Shown piece after piece: positions 1 to 6,710 of a stretch of DNA of 14,563 nt. The DNA is taken from positions 1 to 14,563 of the forward strand of contig JAKLIM010000051.1 of assembly GCA_022709605.1 (NCBI GenBank), given 5' to 3'. Positions within the stretch are counted from its first letter, which is position 1. The number at the start of each line of letters is the position of its first letter. The stretch is from Bacteroidota bacterium (lineage in GTDB: Bacteria > Bacteroidota > Bacteroidia > Bacteroidales > Paludibacteraceae). Both the position numbers and the translations under genes were made by a program. The notes under the pieces were generated by a model. The model ran no database searches. It was not told the origin of the DNA and was given only the letters and a program-made list of their open reading frames with translations.

Positions 1-98
1 AAATAAGTAAACCAATTTTTGGATGAATTAAACGATTTCTTATTTTTATCCTTCTAAAGAAAATAGAGTAAAATATCAGACACTAAATTATAAATTAA

Positions 99-1025
99 AT
101 GGCTATACACAATATCATTGGGCAAAAAGGTGAAGAAATTGCCCGTTTGGACCTGGAAAGACAAACCGCAGCTTACGACATGGCCAAAAACAAATATGAT
201 GCCGGACTCATTCGCGAAGTGGATGCGCTGCAAATGGAAGTCGATTTGGCTGAAGCGCAAAACAGTTACGACCTTGCTCTTGTGAATCAGAGTTCTGCTA
301 TGAATGCATTCAAAGAACTTATCGGAATCCAATTGAACGATAGTGTGGTGATAAGTTCTCAATTTAAATACGATGTGGTTATTATTGATACCGAAAAAGC
401 GGTGAAGTTAGCACTTGAAAACCGGTTAGAAATCAGAGAGCAGGAAATTCAGATAGAACTGAATAAAATGAGCGTAAAGCAGCAGAAATCTGAAGGAATG
501 ATTCAGGGTAATATAAATGCATATTACGAAAAAGTGGGTGTAAGCACACAAAATATTAATACAAATTTTAAAACTACGCTCAATAATTCATACAACGATT
601 TTTTAAGCCGTCCACAAAATTTTGGCGTAGGTTTTACGGTTACGATACCCATTTTGGATTGGGGCGAAAACAAAGCACTTGTGCGAGCCGCTCAGGCACG
701 CTTAAAACAAAACGTACTTCGCAAAGAAGAAGTACAACGCAGTATTGAGCGTGAAGTCCGCAACCTGGTTGCCAACCTGAACAGTAGTTTAAAACGTTTG
801 CAATTATTAGAAAAAAATGTGAAAGTGGCCGAAAAGAGTTTCGATATCACCCGCCAGCGCTTTTCGGATGGTGACATTGACAGCCAGGCACTTGCTTTGG
901 AACGCAACCGCCTGAACAACGCATATAACTCACATTTAAGAGCTTACATCAACTATCAGCTCATGCTGGCCGATATTATGCGCAAAACTTTTTACGATTT
1001 TCAAAAGAACGAGGTGATAAAATAA
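99..1025 (+). CDS. TolC-family outer-membrane efflux protein, probably 5'-truncated
   Basis: TolC-family proteins form outer-membrane channels for tripartite exporters. The 308-residue product carries the hallmarks of the C-terminal two thirds: a helical stretch with AAYDMAKNKYDAGL and EVDALQMEVDLAEAQN (about 23-55), a second helical repeat starting near residue 104, a beta segment with VGFTVTIPILDWG (about 176-188), and a long coiled-coil return (about 190-300). Family members are usually 420-480 residues with a signal peptide. Here there is no signal peptide and roughly the first 130-150 residues are absent. Upstream, the same frame has stops at 24-26, 69-71, 84-86 and 96-98, the last touching the ATG. 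I infer a decayed or truncated gene, with the ATG at 99 being merely the first one available. No partner membrane-fusion or pump gene is visible. An assembly error or a frameshift before position 99 could give the same picture. The family call is secure; functionality is doubtful. Confidence 0.8.
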   Translation: MAIHNIIGQKGEEIARLDLERQTAAYDMAKNKYDAGLIREVDALQMEVDLAEAQNSYDLALVNQSSAMNAFKELIGIQLNDSVVISSQFKYDVVIIDTEKAVKLALENRLEIREQEIQIELNKMSVKQQKSEGMIQGNINAYYEKVGVSTQNINTNFKTTLNNSYNDFLSRPQNFGVGFTVTIPILDWGENKALVRAAQARLKQNVLRKEEVQRSIEREVRNLVANLNSSLKRLQLLEKNVKVAEKSFDITRQRFSDGDIDSQALALERNRLNNAYNSHLRAYINYQLMLADIMRKTFYDFQKNEVIK

Positions 1026-1080
1026 ATCAGGTTGACAGAATTCGGCGGAACACTGCCATCCCTAAGTCCAATTAATTTCA

Positions 1081-1119
1081 CAAACTCATTGCATACCATT
1101 ACAATGAGTTTGTTTTTTT
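1081..1119 (+). terminator. Intrinsic terminator after the TolC-family gene
   Basis: An 11-bp perfect inverted repeat (1081-1091 pairing with 1102-1112; arm CAAACTCATTG) encloses a 10-nt loop and is followed at once by seven T (1113-1119). One more A-T pair (1080/1113) can extend the stem. It lies 56 nt after the stop codon of the truncated TolC-family gene and directly before the promoter of the next gene. Confidence 0.9.
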
Positions 1120-1120
1120 G

Positions 1121-1128
1121 TATATTTG
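1121..1128 (+). promoter_or_regulatory. Bacteroidota -7 box (TATATTTG) for the acyltransferase gene
   Basis: TATATTTG fits the Bacteroidota sigma-factor -7 consensus TAnnTTTG exactly and lies 24 nt before the ATG at 1153. No TTTG -33 element sits at the usual distance, so the match rests on the -7 box alone. It begins two bases after the preceding terminator's T-run, which makes a promoter here plausible. It also overlaps the TTG at 1126, which argues against that TTG as the start codon. Confidence 0.55.
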
Positions 1129-1152
1129 TGCCGTAACTTTATATCCGAAAAA

Positions 1153-2346
1153 ATGACACAAAAAACTAAACAAGTATCCTCCCGCTTGCTTTCGCTCGAT
1201 GTTTTGCGCGGCATAACCATTGCCGGAATGATTTTGGTGAACAATCCCGGCAGTTGGAGTTCAATATATGCTCCGCTTGGTCATGCTCAGTGGAATGGGT
1301 TGACTCCCACCGATTTGGTATTTCCGTTCTTCATGTTTATCATGGGTGTTTCGATGTATTTATCGTACAAAAAATTCGATTTTAAAATATCCAAACAAAC
1401 ATTTTTCAAACTACTTCGCCGTTCGGTTTTGCTTTTCCTCATTGGGTTGGGTATTGGTTGGCTAAGTTTATCGATGCGGCAATTCAATGGATTGCAGGAC
1501 GAAGAAATCGGGTTTTTTAGTCGGTTGTGGCAGTCGGTATCGAACCTTGAAAATCTTCGGATACTTGGTGTTTTGCAGCGATTGGCTTTGGGTTCATTTT
1601 TTGGGTCAATGATTATTTTATTGGTAAAACCCAAACGAATTCCGGGTATTATTGGATTTATATTGGTGTTTTACTGGATATTAATGGCTGCTACGGGAAG
1701 TTACGGACAAGATGAAAACAGTTTGGTTGCAGTAATTGATCGTGCTGTTTTGGGTGTTTCGCACATGTACACCGATCATTTACCCGATGGAAGTTCGGTT
1801 GTTTTCGACCCGGAAGGAATTTTAAGCACACTGCCTTGTATTGCACATGTATTACTGGGATTTTGGGCAGGCAAACTAATTTCGGAAACCAAAGATTTGG
1901 GTGAAAAAATCCAGAAGCTCTTTATTTTCGGAACAATAATTTTGTTTATCGGTTTTTTACTCGATTATGCATTCCCGATTAATAAAAAAATCTGGAGTTC
2001 AAGTTTTGTGCTGGTTACCTGCGGTTTAGGCTCATTATTGCTTGCACTTTTAATCTGGATTATTGATATAAAACACAAAAAAAACTGGAGTGTATTTTTC
2101 GAATCTTTCGGAGTAAATCCTTTGTTTATTTATGCTGCGGCAGCCTTACTAAGCATTTTAATGGGAAACATAAAGTTTACATATCTTGGCGAACTTGTTT
2201 CGGTAAAAGGATTTATTTATTCTCAATGGATTAACCCGGTTTTTGGAGATTATTTCGGCTCACTGGTTTTTGCTTTGTGCTTTGTAACGATCAATTGGTT
2301 TATAGGCCATATTTTGTATAAGAAAAAAATTTACATAAAGTTGTAA
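1153..2346 (+). CDS. Multi-pass acyltransferase, heparan-alpha-glucosaminide N-acetyltransferase-like (DUF5009/COG4299)
   Basis: This integral inner-membrane protein of 397 residues resembles the lysosomal enzyme HGSNAT and bacterial NagX, which are thought to transfer acetyl groups across a membrane to amino sugars. Visible family marks are RLLSLDVLRGITIAGMILVN (11-30), the GHAQWNGLTPTDLVFPFF segment (43-60) and FIMG after it. H44 aligns with the histidine regarded as the acetyl carrier in HGSNAT (HASWNGLT there). About ten hydrophobic segments follow, with further conserved-looking pieces LRILGVLQRLAL and GVNPLFIYA. ATG 1153 is chosen over the in-frame TTG at 1126, because the TTG lies inside a -7 promoter box and the extra residues are not family-like. 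The gene is flanked by a terminator upstream and non-coding repeats downstream, so it is probably monocistronic. The natural acceptor is unknown; peptidoglycan or polysaccharide amino sugars are a guess. Confidence 0.88.
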   Translation: MTQKTKQVSSRLLSLDVLRGITIAGMILVNNPGSWSSIYAPLGHAQWNGLTPTDLVFPFFMFIMGVSMYLSYKKFDFKISKQTFFKLLRRSVLLFLIGLGIGWLSLSMRQFNGLQDEEIGFFSRLWQSVSNLENLRILGVLQRLALGSFFGSMIILLVKPKRIPGIIGFILVFYWILMAATGSYGQDENSLVAVIDRAVLGVSHMYTDHLPDGSSVVFDPEGILSTLPCIAHVLLGFWAGKLISETKDLGEKIQKLFIFGTIILFIGFLLDYAFPINKKIWSSSFVLVTCGLGSLLLALLIWIIDIKHKKNWSVFFESFGVNPLFIYAAAALLSILMGNIKFTYLGELVSVKGFIYSQWINPVFGDYFGSLVFALCFVTINWFIGHILYKKKIYIKL

Positions 2347-2349
2347 AAA

Positions 2350-2426
2350 TTTGAAGGGTTTGAAAAGTTTGAAAAGTTTGAAAGTTTGAAAGTTTGAAAG
2401 TTTGAAGGGTTTGAAGGGTTTGAAAG
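2350..2426. repeat. Short tandem repeat, nine TTTGAA(A/G)G units
   Basis: TTTG recurs at 2350, 2359, 2368, 2377, 2385, 2393, 2401, 2410 and 2419, giving nine units of 8 or 9 bp with variants TTTGAAGGG, TTTGAAAAG and TTTGAAAG. The array starts 3 nt after the stop codon of the acyltransferase gene and lies wholly in non-coding DNA. Degenerate relatives occur at 6808-6840 (reverse orientation) and 7748-7786. The unit is too short and has no unique spacers, so it is not CRISPR. Confidence 0.9.
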
Positions 2427-2441
2427 CTCTTTTATCTTGAA

Positions 2442-2478
2442 TGAAATAGTTTTATTTGAAATAGTTTTATTTGAAATA
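2442..2478. repeat. 15-bp tandem repeat, about 2.5 copies
   Basis: The unit TGAAATAGTTTTATT occurs exactly twice (2442-2456, 2457-2471), followed by a partial third copy TGAAATA (2472-2478). It lies just before the -7 box of the ATPase gene and is distinct from the GTTTGAA array to its left. Each copy junction creates a TTTG, the motif expected for a -33 element, but the spacings to the -7 box (12 and 27 nt) are not the usual ones. Confidence 0.85.
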
Positions 2479-2485
2479 ATATTGT

Positions 2486-2493
2486 TACATTTG
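2486..2493 (+). promoter_or_regulatory. Bacteroidota -7 box (TACATTTG) for the ATPase gene
   Basis: TACATTTG matches TAnnTTTG exactly and lies 23 nt upstream of the ATG at 2517, leaving a short A/T-rich leader without a Shine-Dalgarno motif. TTTG words at 2455-2458 and 2470-2473 belong to the adjacent 15-bp repeat; neither is at the standard -33 spacing. Confidence 0.55.
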
Positions 2494-2516
2494 CATCAAA
2501 TTATATACAATTTATT

Positions 2517-3650
2517 ATGGAAACGCCTTTTGTTTATGGTAAAGTTGCAAAAAACAATGAATTTACCAATCGGATTAAAGATGTAACGTATCTTACAAAC
2601 AATTTCAAGGGATTAATAAATACGATTATAGTTTCCCCTCGTCGTTGGGGAAAAACATCGTTGGTAAACAAAGTTGCTGAGCAATTCGAGAACGATACTA
2701 ATTACTTTTTGTGCAAAATAGATGTATTCAACTGTAGAACCCGTGATCAGTTTTATTCTGCATTTGCAAATTCTGTATTAAAAGCATCGGTAACAGATTG
2801 GGAAGGCTTTGCTGCAGGTGTAAAGAAATATTTAAGTGCACTGCTGCCCAAGATAGCGCTATCGGATAGTGTACAGTCTTATGAGTTATCTTTTGGTGTC
2901 GATTTTAACGAGAAATCTTTAACAATAGATGAGATATTAGATTTGCCTTATAAGATTGCTTTGGAGAAAAATAGAAAATTTATAGTTTGTATTGATGAAT
3001 TTCAAAATGTGAGTGATTATGAAGATTTTATAGGATTTCAACAAGCATTACGTGCACATTGGCAGCAGCATGATAATGTTTGTTATTGTTTATTTGGTAG
3101 TAAGCGACACATGCTTCTAAAAATCTTCAACGAATACAATATGCCATTTTACAAATTTGGTGATATATTATTTTTGGAAAAAATAAGTACTGTAGATTGG
3201 ATAAAATTTATTTCGGGCAGATTTACTGATACAAATAAAGAAATTTCGGATGAACTAAGTTCTGAAATTGCCAAAAAGGTAAATAATCACCCCTATTACG
3301 TTCAACAGTTAAGTCAACAGGTTTGGTTGCGAACAGAAAAAAATGTGACGGAAGAGACCGTTAGTGAAAGTTTTGAATCACTTATAAATCAATTGAGTTT
3401 ATTGTTCACAAATTTGATTGATTCAATGACAATTAAGCAAATCAATTTCTTAATCGCGATAGCAAAAGGAGAAAAGAATTTTTCATCTAAACAAGTATTA
3501 AGTAACTATAATTTAGGCACTTCAGCAAATATTAAAAATCTAAAGAATTTTGCATTAGATAAAGATTTAATTGACATAAAAGGAGATTTAATAGAGTTTC
3601 AGGATCCAATGTTTGAGTATTGGATATTAAACAACTACCTAAAAAATTGA
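2517..3650 (+). CDS. Orphan P-loop ATPase, 'archaeal-type' ATPase_2/COG1672-like
   Basis: The 377-residue ATPase has a Walker A at about 40-48 (SPRRWGKTS, with S40 where the first glycine of the classical P-loop would be), a Walker B FIVCIDEF around D160-E161, and a downstream LFGSKRHML segment that looks like the sensor region. A HPYYVQQL motif and a C-terminal winged-helix-like part ending QDPMFEYWI complete the layout typical of these proteins. Such ATPases are frequent in Bacteroidota and archaea, are related to STAND-type NTPases, and mostly have no known partner or function. The start follows a short leader behind a good -7 box. The gene is visibly A/T-richer than dtd or pssA and is followed after 7 nt by the YjbR gene, so the two are probably co-transcribed. 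Recent acquisition is possible but not shown. Confidence 0.85.
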   Translation: METPFVYGKVAKNNEFTNRIKDVTYLTNNFKGLINTIIVSPRRWGKTSLVNKVAEQFENDTNYFLCKIDVFNCRTRDQFYSAFANSVLKASVTDWEGFAAGVKKYLSALLPKIALSDSVQSYELSFGVDFNEKSLTIDEILDLPYKIALEKNRKFIVCIDEFQNVSDYEDFIGFQQALRAHWQQHDNVCYCLFGSKRHMLLKIFNEYNMPFYKFGDILFLEKISTVDWIKFISGRFTDTNKEISDELSSEIAKKVNNHPYYVQQLSQQVWLRTEKNVTEETVSESFESLINQLSLLFTNLIDSMTIKQINFLIAIAKGEKNFSSKQVLSNYNLGTSANIKNLKNFALDKDLIDIKGDLIEFQDPMFEYWILNNYLKN

Positions 3651-3657
3651 CAGAAAC

Positions 3658-4020
3658 ATGAATTACGAAGAACTACGCGAATATTGTCTCAGTCTGAAAG
3701 GATCAACTGAAAGTTTTCCTTTCGACGAATTTGGTCTGGTGCTCAAAGTACAGGGCAAAATGTTTGCACTACTACCACTCGACAATCCTGAAACTCAAAT
3801 TGCGCTCAAATGTGATCCTGAAAAGGCTATTGCTTTGCGTGAAGAATTTTCGGCCATCACACCGGCTTATCATTTCAATAAAAAACACTGGAATTCAGTC
3901 AGAGTTGATCCTGAGATATCCTCTAAATTGATGTGCGAATTGATCCAACATTCGTATGAACTAGTTGTAGCAGGACTACCTAAAAAATTAAAAGAAGAAT
4001 TGCAAGACATGAAAGAATAA
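3658..4020 (+). CDS. MmcQ/YjbR family (DUF419) protein
   Basis: A complete small cytosolic protein of 120 residues. Family marks are the N-terminal EELREYCLSLKGSTESFPF (4-22), the strand FGLVLKVQGKMFALL, LKCDP (50-54), and the C-terminal HFNKKHWNSVRVDP followed by a helix with LIQHSYELVVAGLPKKL. YjbR-family proteins have a CyaY-like alpha/beta fold and are proposed to bind DNA; their biological role remains unsettled. The gene starts 7 nt after the ATPase stop codon, so it is likely in the same transcript. A YjbR gene next to an ATPase of this type may be chance, since YjbR genes are common and mobile among loci. Confidence 0.88.
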   Translation: MNYEELREYCLSLKGSTESFPFDEFGLVLKVQGKMFALLPLDNPETQIALKCDPEKAIALREEFSAITPAYHFNKKHWNSVRVDPEISSKLMCELIQHSYELVVAGLPKKLKEELQDMKE

Positions 4021-4048
4021 GCTGTTTTTTTGTTTGAAAAAATATTCT

Positions 4049-4056
4049 GATATTTG
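4049..4056 (+). promoter_or_regulatory. Possible -7 box (GATATTTG) for the MntA-HepT pair
   Basis: GATATTTG differs from the TAnnTTTG consensus at the first base only and lies 23 nt before the MntA start at 4080. TTTG words at 4029-4032 and 4033-4036 lie upstream at 16 and 12 nt, shorter than the usual 17-23. This is a modest call supported by its position in a 59-nt gap. Confidence 0.4.
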
Positions 4057-4079
4057 CATTAAAAGTAATAAATAACAAC

Positions 4080-4388
4080 ATGTTACACAAATCAATTGAA
4101 ATATTATTACCTCAAATAAATTCACTTTTCCAAAAACATAAGATTAAAAATGCTTATATATTTGGTTCGGCAATCAGTGAAAAATTCGATACCGACAGTG
4201 ATGTGGATTTTTTAGTGAATCTACAGGAAAATATTGAACCTGTGGAAGCCGGTGAAAATCTGTGGTTACTTGAAGATGAGCTGAAATTGTTACTAAAACG
4301 AAAAGTGGATTTGATAACCGAACGTTCTCTTCGTAATCCGTATTTTATTACTGAAATTAACAATACAAAACAGTTAATTTATGGATAA
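4080..4388 (+). CDS. mntA: MntA-type minimal nucleotidyltransferase (antitoxin of HepT)
   Basis: A 102-residue MNT-domain protein. The catalytic signature GSx10DxD is complete: G29-S30 in YIFGSA, then D41 and D43 in SDVDFLV. A third acidic residue, D77, lies in KVDLIT. In characterised MntA-HepT pairs the nucleotidyltransferase inactivates the HEPN ribonuclease HepT by attaching AMP residues to a tyrosine of its active-site motif. All the catalytic residues are present here, so the antitoxin should be active. The reading frame overlaps hepT by 8 nt (4381-4388), suggesting translational coupling with the antitoxin made first. Size and motif match the family well. A stand-alone kanamycin-nucleotidyltransferase-like role is unlikely given the neighbour. 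Confidence 0.93.
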   Translation: MLHKSIEILLPQINSLFQKHKIKNAYIFGSAISEKFDTDSDVDFLVNLQENIEPVEAGENLWLLEDELKLLLKRKVDLITERSLRNPYFITEINNTKQLIYG

Positions 4389-4716
4389 TCAGACGAAAAA
4401 AATATTGACTGACATATTAATAGCTATTGAAAATATTGAGAAATACATTGGCGAAAATAAAGTTTTTGATGATTATAATTCAAATTATATGCTTCAGGAT
4501 GCAGTGGAGCGAAATCTAATCACCATGGGAGAGGCTGTAAATAATCTTCTGAAAAAACGTCCGGAAATAGAAATAACGAATGCACGTAGAATTGTTGATA
4601 CAAGAAACAAACTGACACACGGTTACGACGAAATTGAAAATGTTCAGGTTTGGAATATAATTATTAAACATTTACCTGTTTTGAGAACTGAAATTAGTCA
4701 CTTAATTGAAGAATAA
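4381..4716 (+). CDS. hepT: HepT-type HEPN ribonuclease toxin (DUF86)
   Basis: A 111-residue all-helical HEPN-domain protein with the HepT active-site motif Rx4HxY intact at R75-H80-Y82 (RNKLTHGY). The conserved GEAVNNL around residue 50 and ARRIVDTRN before the motif also fit DUF86. HepT toxins cleave RNA as dimers; MntA modifies the motif tyrosine (here Y82) to silence them. The ATG at 4381 overlaps the end of mntA by 8 nt, so the two are translated from one message. The gene ends 4 nt before an intrinsic terminator (4721-4748) that closes the unit. Both toxin and antitoxin appear intact, with no frameshift or missing catalytic residue. Confidence 0.93.
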   Translation: MDNQTKKILTDILIAIENIEKYIGENKVFDDYNSNYMLQDAVERNLITMGEAVNNLLKKRPEIEITNARRIVDTRNKLTHGYDEIENVQVWNIIIKHLPVLRTEISHLIEE

Positions 4717-4720
4717 ATTC

Positions 4721-4748
4721 AAGCGTAACTCATGTTGTTACGCTTTTT
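4721..4748 (+). terminator. Intrinsic terminator after hepT
   Basis: A 9-bp perfect stem (AAGCGTAAC at 4721-4729 pairing with GTTACGCTT at 4737-4745) encloses a 7-nt loop; together with the stem's last two T the T-run reaches 4748. It starts 4 nt after the hepT stop codon and ends only 15 nt before the dtd start codon. Confidence 0.85.
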
Positions 4749-4763
4749 ATTTAAAAATATTTT

Positions 4764-5216
4764 ATGCGCGTTGTTATTCAAAGAGTAAATAAAGCATCTG
4801 TAACCATTGACGGTCAAATAACGGCCGAAATTGGAGTTGGATTATTGGTACTGGTTGGCATTGAAGAAGCCGACAGCAAAGAAGATAGCGAATGGTTAGC
4901 CGGAAAATTAATTGGTTTGCGTATCTTTGACGATGAAAACAGTGTGATGAATCGTTCGGTGTTTGACATTGAAGGTGAAGTGTTGATTGTGAGTCAGTTT
5001 ACGCTTCATGCCATGACAAAAAAAGGCAATCGTCCCTCATATATTAAAGCAGCAAAACACGAAACGGCCATTCCGCTTTACGAGCATTTTTGTTGTTGTG
5101 TAAGTCAAAAGCTTGAAAAAGACGTGCAAACCGGAACTTTCGCTGCCGACATGATTGTAGCTTTAGAAAATAACGGACCGGTTACAATTTGGATTGACAG
5201 TAAAAATAAAGAATAA
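4764..5216 (+). CDS. dtd: D-aminoacyl-tRNA deacylase
   Basis: Dtd is a cytosolic trans-editing enzyme that hydrolyses D-amino acids (and glycine mischarged on tRNA-Ala) from tRNA, keeping D-residues out of proteins. The 150-residue length is standard. Diagnostic motifs are MRVVIQRV at the N-terminus, SQFTLHA (77-83), RPSYIKAA (90-97) and the Gly-cisPro loop NNGPVT (136-141). The segment before the loop reads TFAADM where many homologues have a glycine (FGADM-like), a small deviation of unknown effect. Three consecutive cysteines occur at 110-112. The gene stands between the hepT terminator and pssA, 45 nt before the latter. No promoter box is visible in the 15 nt between the terminator and the ATG. 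Confidence 0.95.
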   Translation: MRVVIQRVNKASVTIDGQITAEIGVGLLVLVGIEEADSKEDSEWLAGKLIGLRIFDDENSVMNRSVFDIEGEVLIVSQFTLHAMTKKGNRPSYIKAAKHETAIPLYEHFCCCVSQKLEKDVQTGTFAADMIVALENNGPVTIWIDSKNKE

Positions 5217-5261
5217 AACTAATCCTAACATTCTAATTGGCTGGGAGATATATAACTTATT

Positions 5262-5942
5262 ATGATAAAAAAACATATCCCAAATTTCATTACTTGCCTG
5301 AATTTATTTTCGGGAAGTATGGCCGTGTATTATGCATTTCAGGCAAATTATACAGCAGTTTTATGGTTGGTGCTTTTAGCCGCTGTATTCGATTTTTTCG
5401 ATGGATTTGCAGCTCGGCTATTGAAAGCATATTCGCCTATGGGAAAGGAAATGGATTCGCTTGCCGATGTTATAAGTTTCGGACTTGCACCCGGAGCGTT
5501 GGCGTTTTCGTTACTGCGCGAAAGTCCGTTACCCGACTGGGTGGCTTTTGCTGGTTTTATTATTCCTGTTTTTTCGGCTTTACGTTTGGCCAAATTCAAT
5601 ATCGATGAACGACAGACAAGTTCCTTTATCGGAATGCCCACTCCGGCAAATGCTATTTTTTGGATCGGAATCGGTTATTCGCACGACAAATTGCTGGTAG
5701 TAAATGAATTCGTTTTGTTGGGCTTAATTGTAGGTTTCAGTCTTTTGCTCGTTTCTGAAATTCCAATGTTTTCGCTTAAATTTAAAAGTATGAGTTTGAA
5801 GGCCAATCAACTTCAATATATTTTTCTTTTGGTTTGTATTATACTTTTAGCAACACTACAACTCAATGCTTTTGCTCCGATAATCGCATGGTATATAATA
5901 CTTTCGATAATTGTGAGTCAATTCAAAAAACCGGCCAAATAA
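5262..5942 (+). CDS. pssA: CDP-diacylglycerol--serine O-phosphatidyltransferase
   Basis: PssA makes phosphatidylserine from CDP-diacylglycerol and serine in the inner membrane, the first step toward phosphatidylethanolamine. The complete CDP-alcohol phosphotransferase signature is present: D44, D47-G48, A51-R52, G61, D65 and D69 (DFFDGFAAR, then GKEMDSLAD). The N-terminal KKHIPNFITCLNLFSG is the usual beginning of bacterial membrane-type PssA, and at least six hydrophobic segments follow. The 226-residue length fits the Bacteroidota/Gram-positive class (type II), not the soluble enterobacterial type. The family also includes phosphatidylglycerophosphate synthases, but the N-terminal sequence and the LADVISFGLAPG block favour PssA. 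It may be co-transcribed with dtd. Confidence 0.93.
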   Translation: MIKKHIPNFITCLNLFSGSMAVYYAFQANYTAVLWLVLLAAVFDFFDGFAARLLKAYSPMGKEMDSLADVISFGLAPGALAFSLLRESPLPDWVAFAGFIIPVFSALRLAKFNIDERQTSSFIGMPTPANAIFWIGIGYSHDKLLVVNEFVLLGLIVGFSLLLVSEIPMFSLKFKSMSLKANQLQYIFLLVCIILLATLQLNAFAPIIAWYIILSIIVSQFKKPAK

Positions 5943-6003
5943 GTTTATGATTTATTTCTCGGGAATTATTTAAATTTTAAAATGTTTACAAATATATCTT
6001 ACT

Positions 6004-6705
6004 ATGATTACTGATGAAAAAAGATTGACCATTCGCGAATGGTCTGAAGACGATCGCCCACGCGAAAAAATGGCCGCAAGAGGTGCCACAAGTTTATCGG
6101 ATGCCGAATTGGTGGCTATTCTGATTGGATCAGGAAATACTAACGAATCGGCGGTGGAACTCTCCCGAAGGATTTTGCGTGAGTGCCACGACAATTTGAA
6201 TGAACTTGCACGGATGAGTATTTCCGAAATGTGTAAACGATTCAGAGGAATCGGTCCGGCAAAAGCAATTTCGATTATGGCGGCTCTTGAATTAGCCAAA
6301 AGAAGGAAAATGAGTGATGTAATTGAACGAAAAAAAATCAGTTCGAGCAAGGATTTATTCGAACTTTTCGAACCAATTATGATTGACCTCGTACATGAAG
6401 AATTCTGGATATTATTATTGGATGGAGCCAACAAAGTGATTGAACAAAAACGGCTTACGCAAGGTGGCACTCAACAAACTGTGGTAGATTTGCCTATGTT
6501 GCTTAAGTTATCGCTCGAGAAATCAGCGGCTGCAATTGCAGTTGCACACAATCATCCTTCAGGTCAAAATCATCCGAGTGGTGAAGATAATAATATAACA
6601 AAGCGAATAAAACAGGGATGTGAAGCGGTAGGAATACGTTTCCTGGATCATATAATTATTGCCAGAGGCAAATATTACAGTTTCAGTGACGAGGGAAAAA
6701 TGTGA
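6004..6705 (+). CDS. radC: RadC family (UPF0758) JAB/MPN-domain protein
   Basis: The 233-residue protein has an N-terminal helix-hairpin-helix region (about 60-100, with FRGIGPAKAISIMAALELAKRR) and a C-terminal JAB/MPN domain (about 110-230). The metalloprotease-like JAMM motif is complete: H182-N-H184, seven residues, S192, and D195 (in HNHPSG and PSGED). The N-terminal IREWSEDDRPREKM is also characteristic. Despite the name, a repair role for RadC is not established; family members have been linked to competence-related recombination and mobile elements. This copy has the standard chromosomal length and sits between pssA and an ABC exporter with no mobile-element genes adjacent. No clear promoter box is seen in the 61 nt upstream. 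Confidence 0.94.
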   Translation: MITDEKRLTIREWSEDDRPREKMAARGATSLSDAELVAILIGSGNTNESAVELSRRILRECHDNLNELARMSISEMCKRFRGIGPAKAISIMAALELAKRRKMSDVIERKKISSSKDLFELFEPIMIDLVHEEFWILLLDGANKVIEQKRLTQGGTQQTVVDLPMLLKLSLEKSAAAIAVAHNHPSGQNHPSGEDNNITKRIKQGCEAVGIRFLDHIIIARGKYYSFSDEGKM

Positions 6706-6710
6706 TTTTT

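Noticed and set aside
32..133. Open +2 frame overlapping the start of the TolC-family gene, ending in HWAKR
   Set aside because: Only about 33 codons, no start or recognisable domain, and preceded by stops at 8-10 and 29-31; it might be a frameshifted remnant, but I cannot match it to a family.
1126..1152. TTG start at 1126, adding nine residues to the acyltransferase
   Set aside because: The TTG lies inside the TATATTTG promoter box and the added residues are not family-like; ATG 1153 begins just before the conserved RLLSLDVLRG segment.
2350..2426. CRISPR-like appearance of the GTTTGAA array
   Set aside because: Units are 8-9 bp with no unique spacers, and no cas genes are present.
5237..5608. 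Forward frames overlapping pssA, and similar opposite-strand frames elsewhere (1287-1634, 5348-5641, 5970-6470, 10326-10532)
   Set aside because: They fully overlap genes with clear family motifs, have low-complexity or unlikely compositions, and match no known family.
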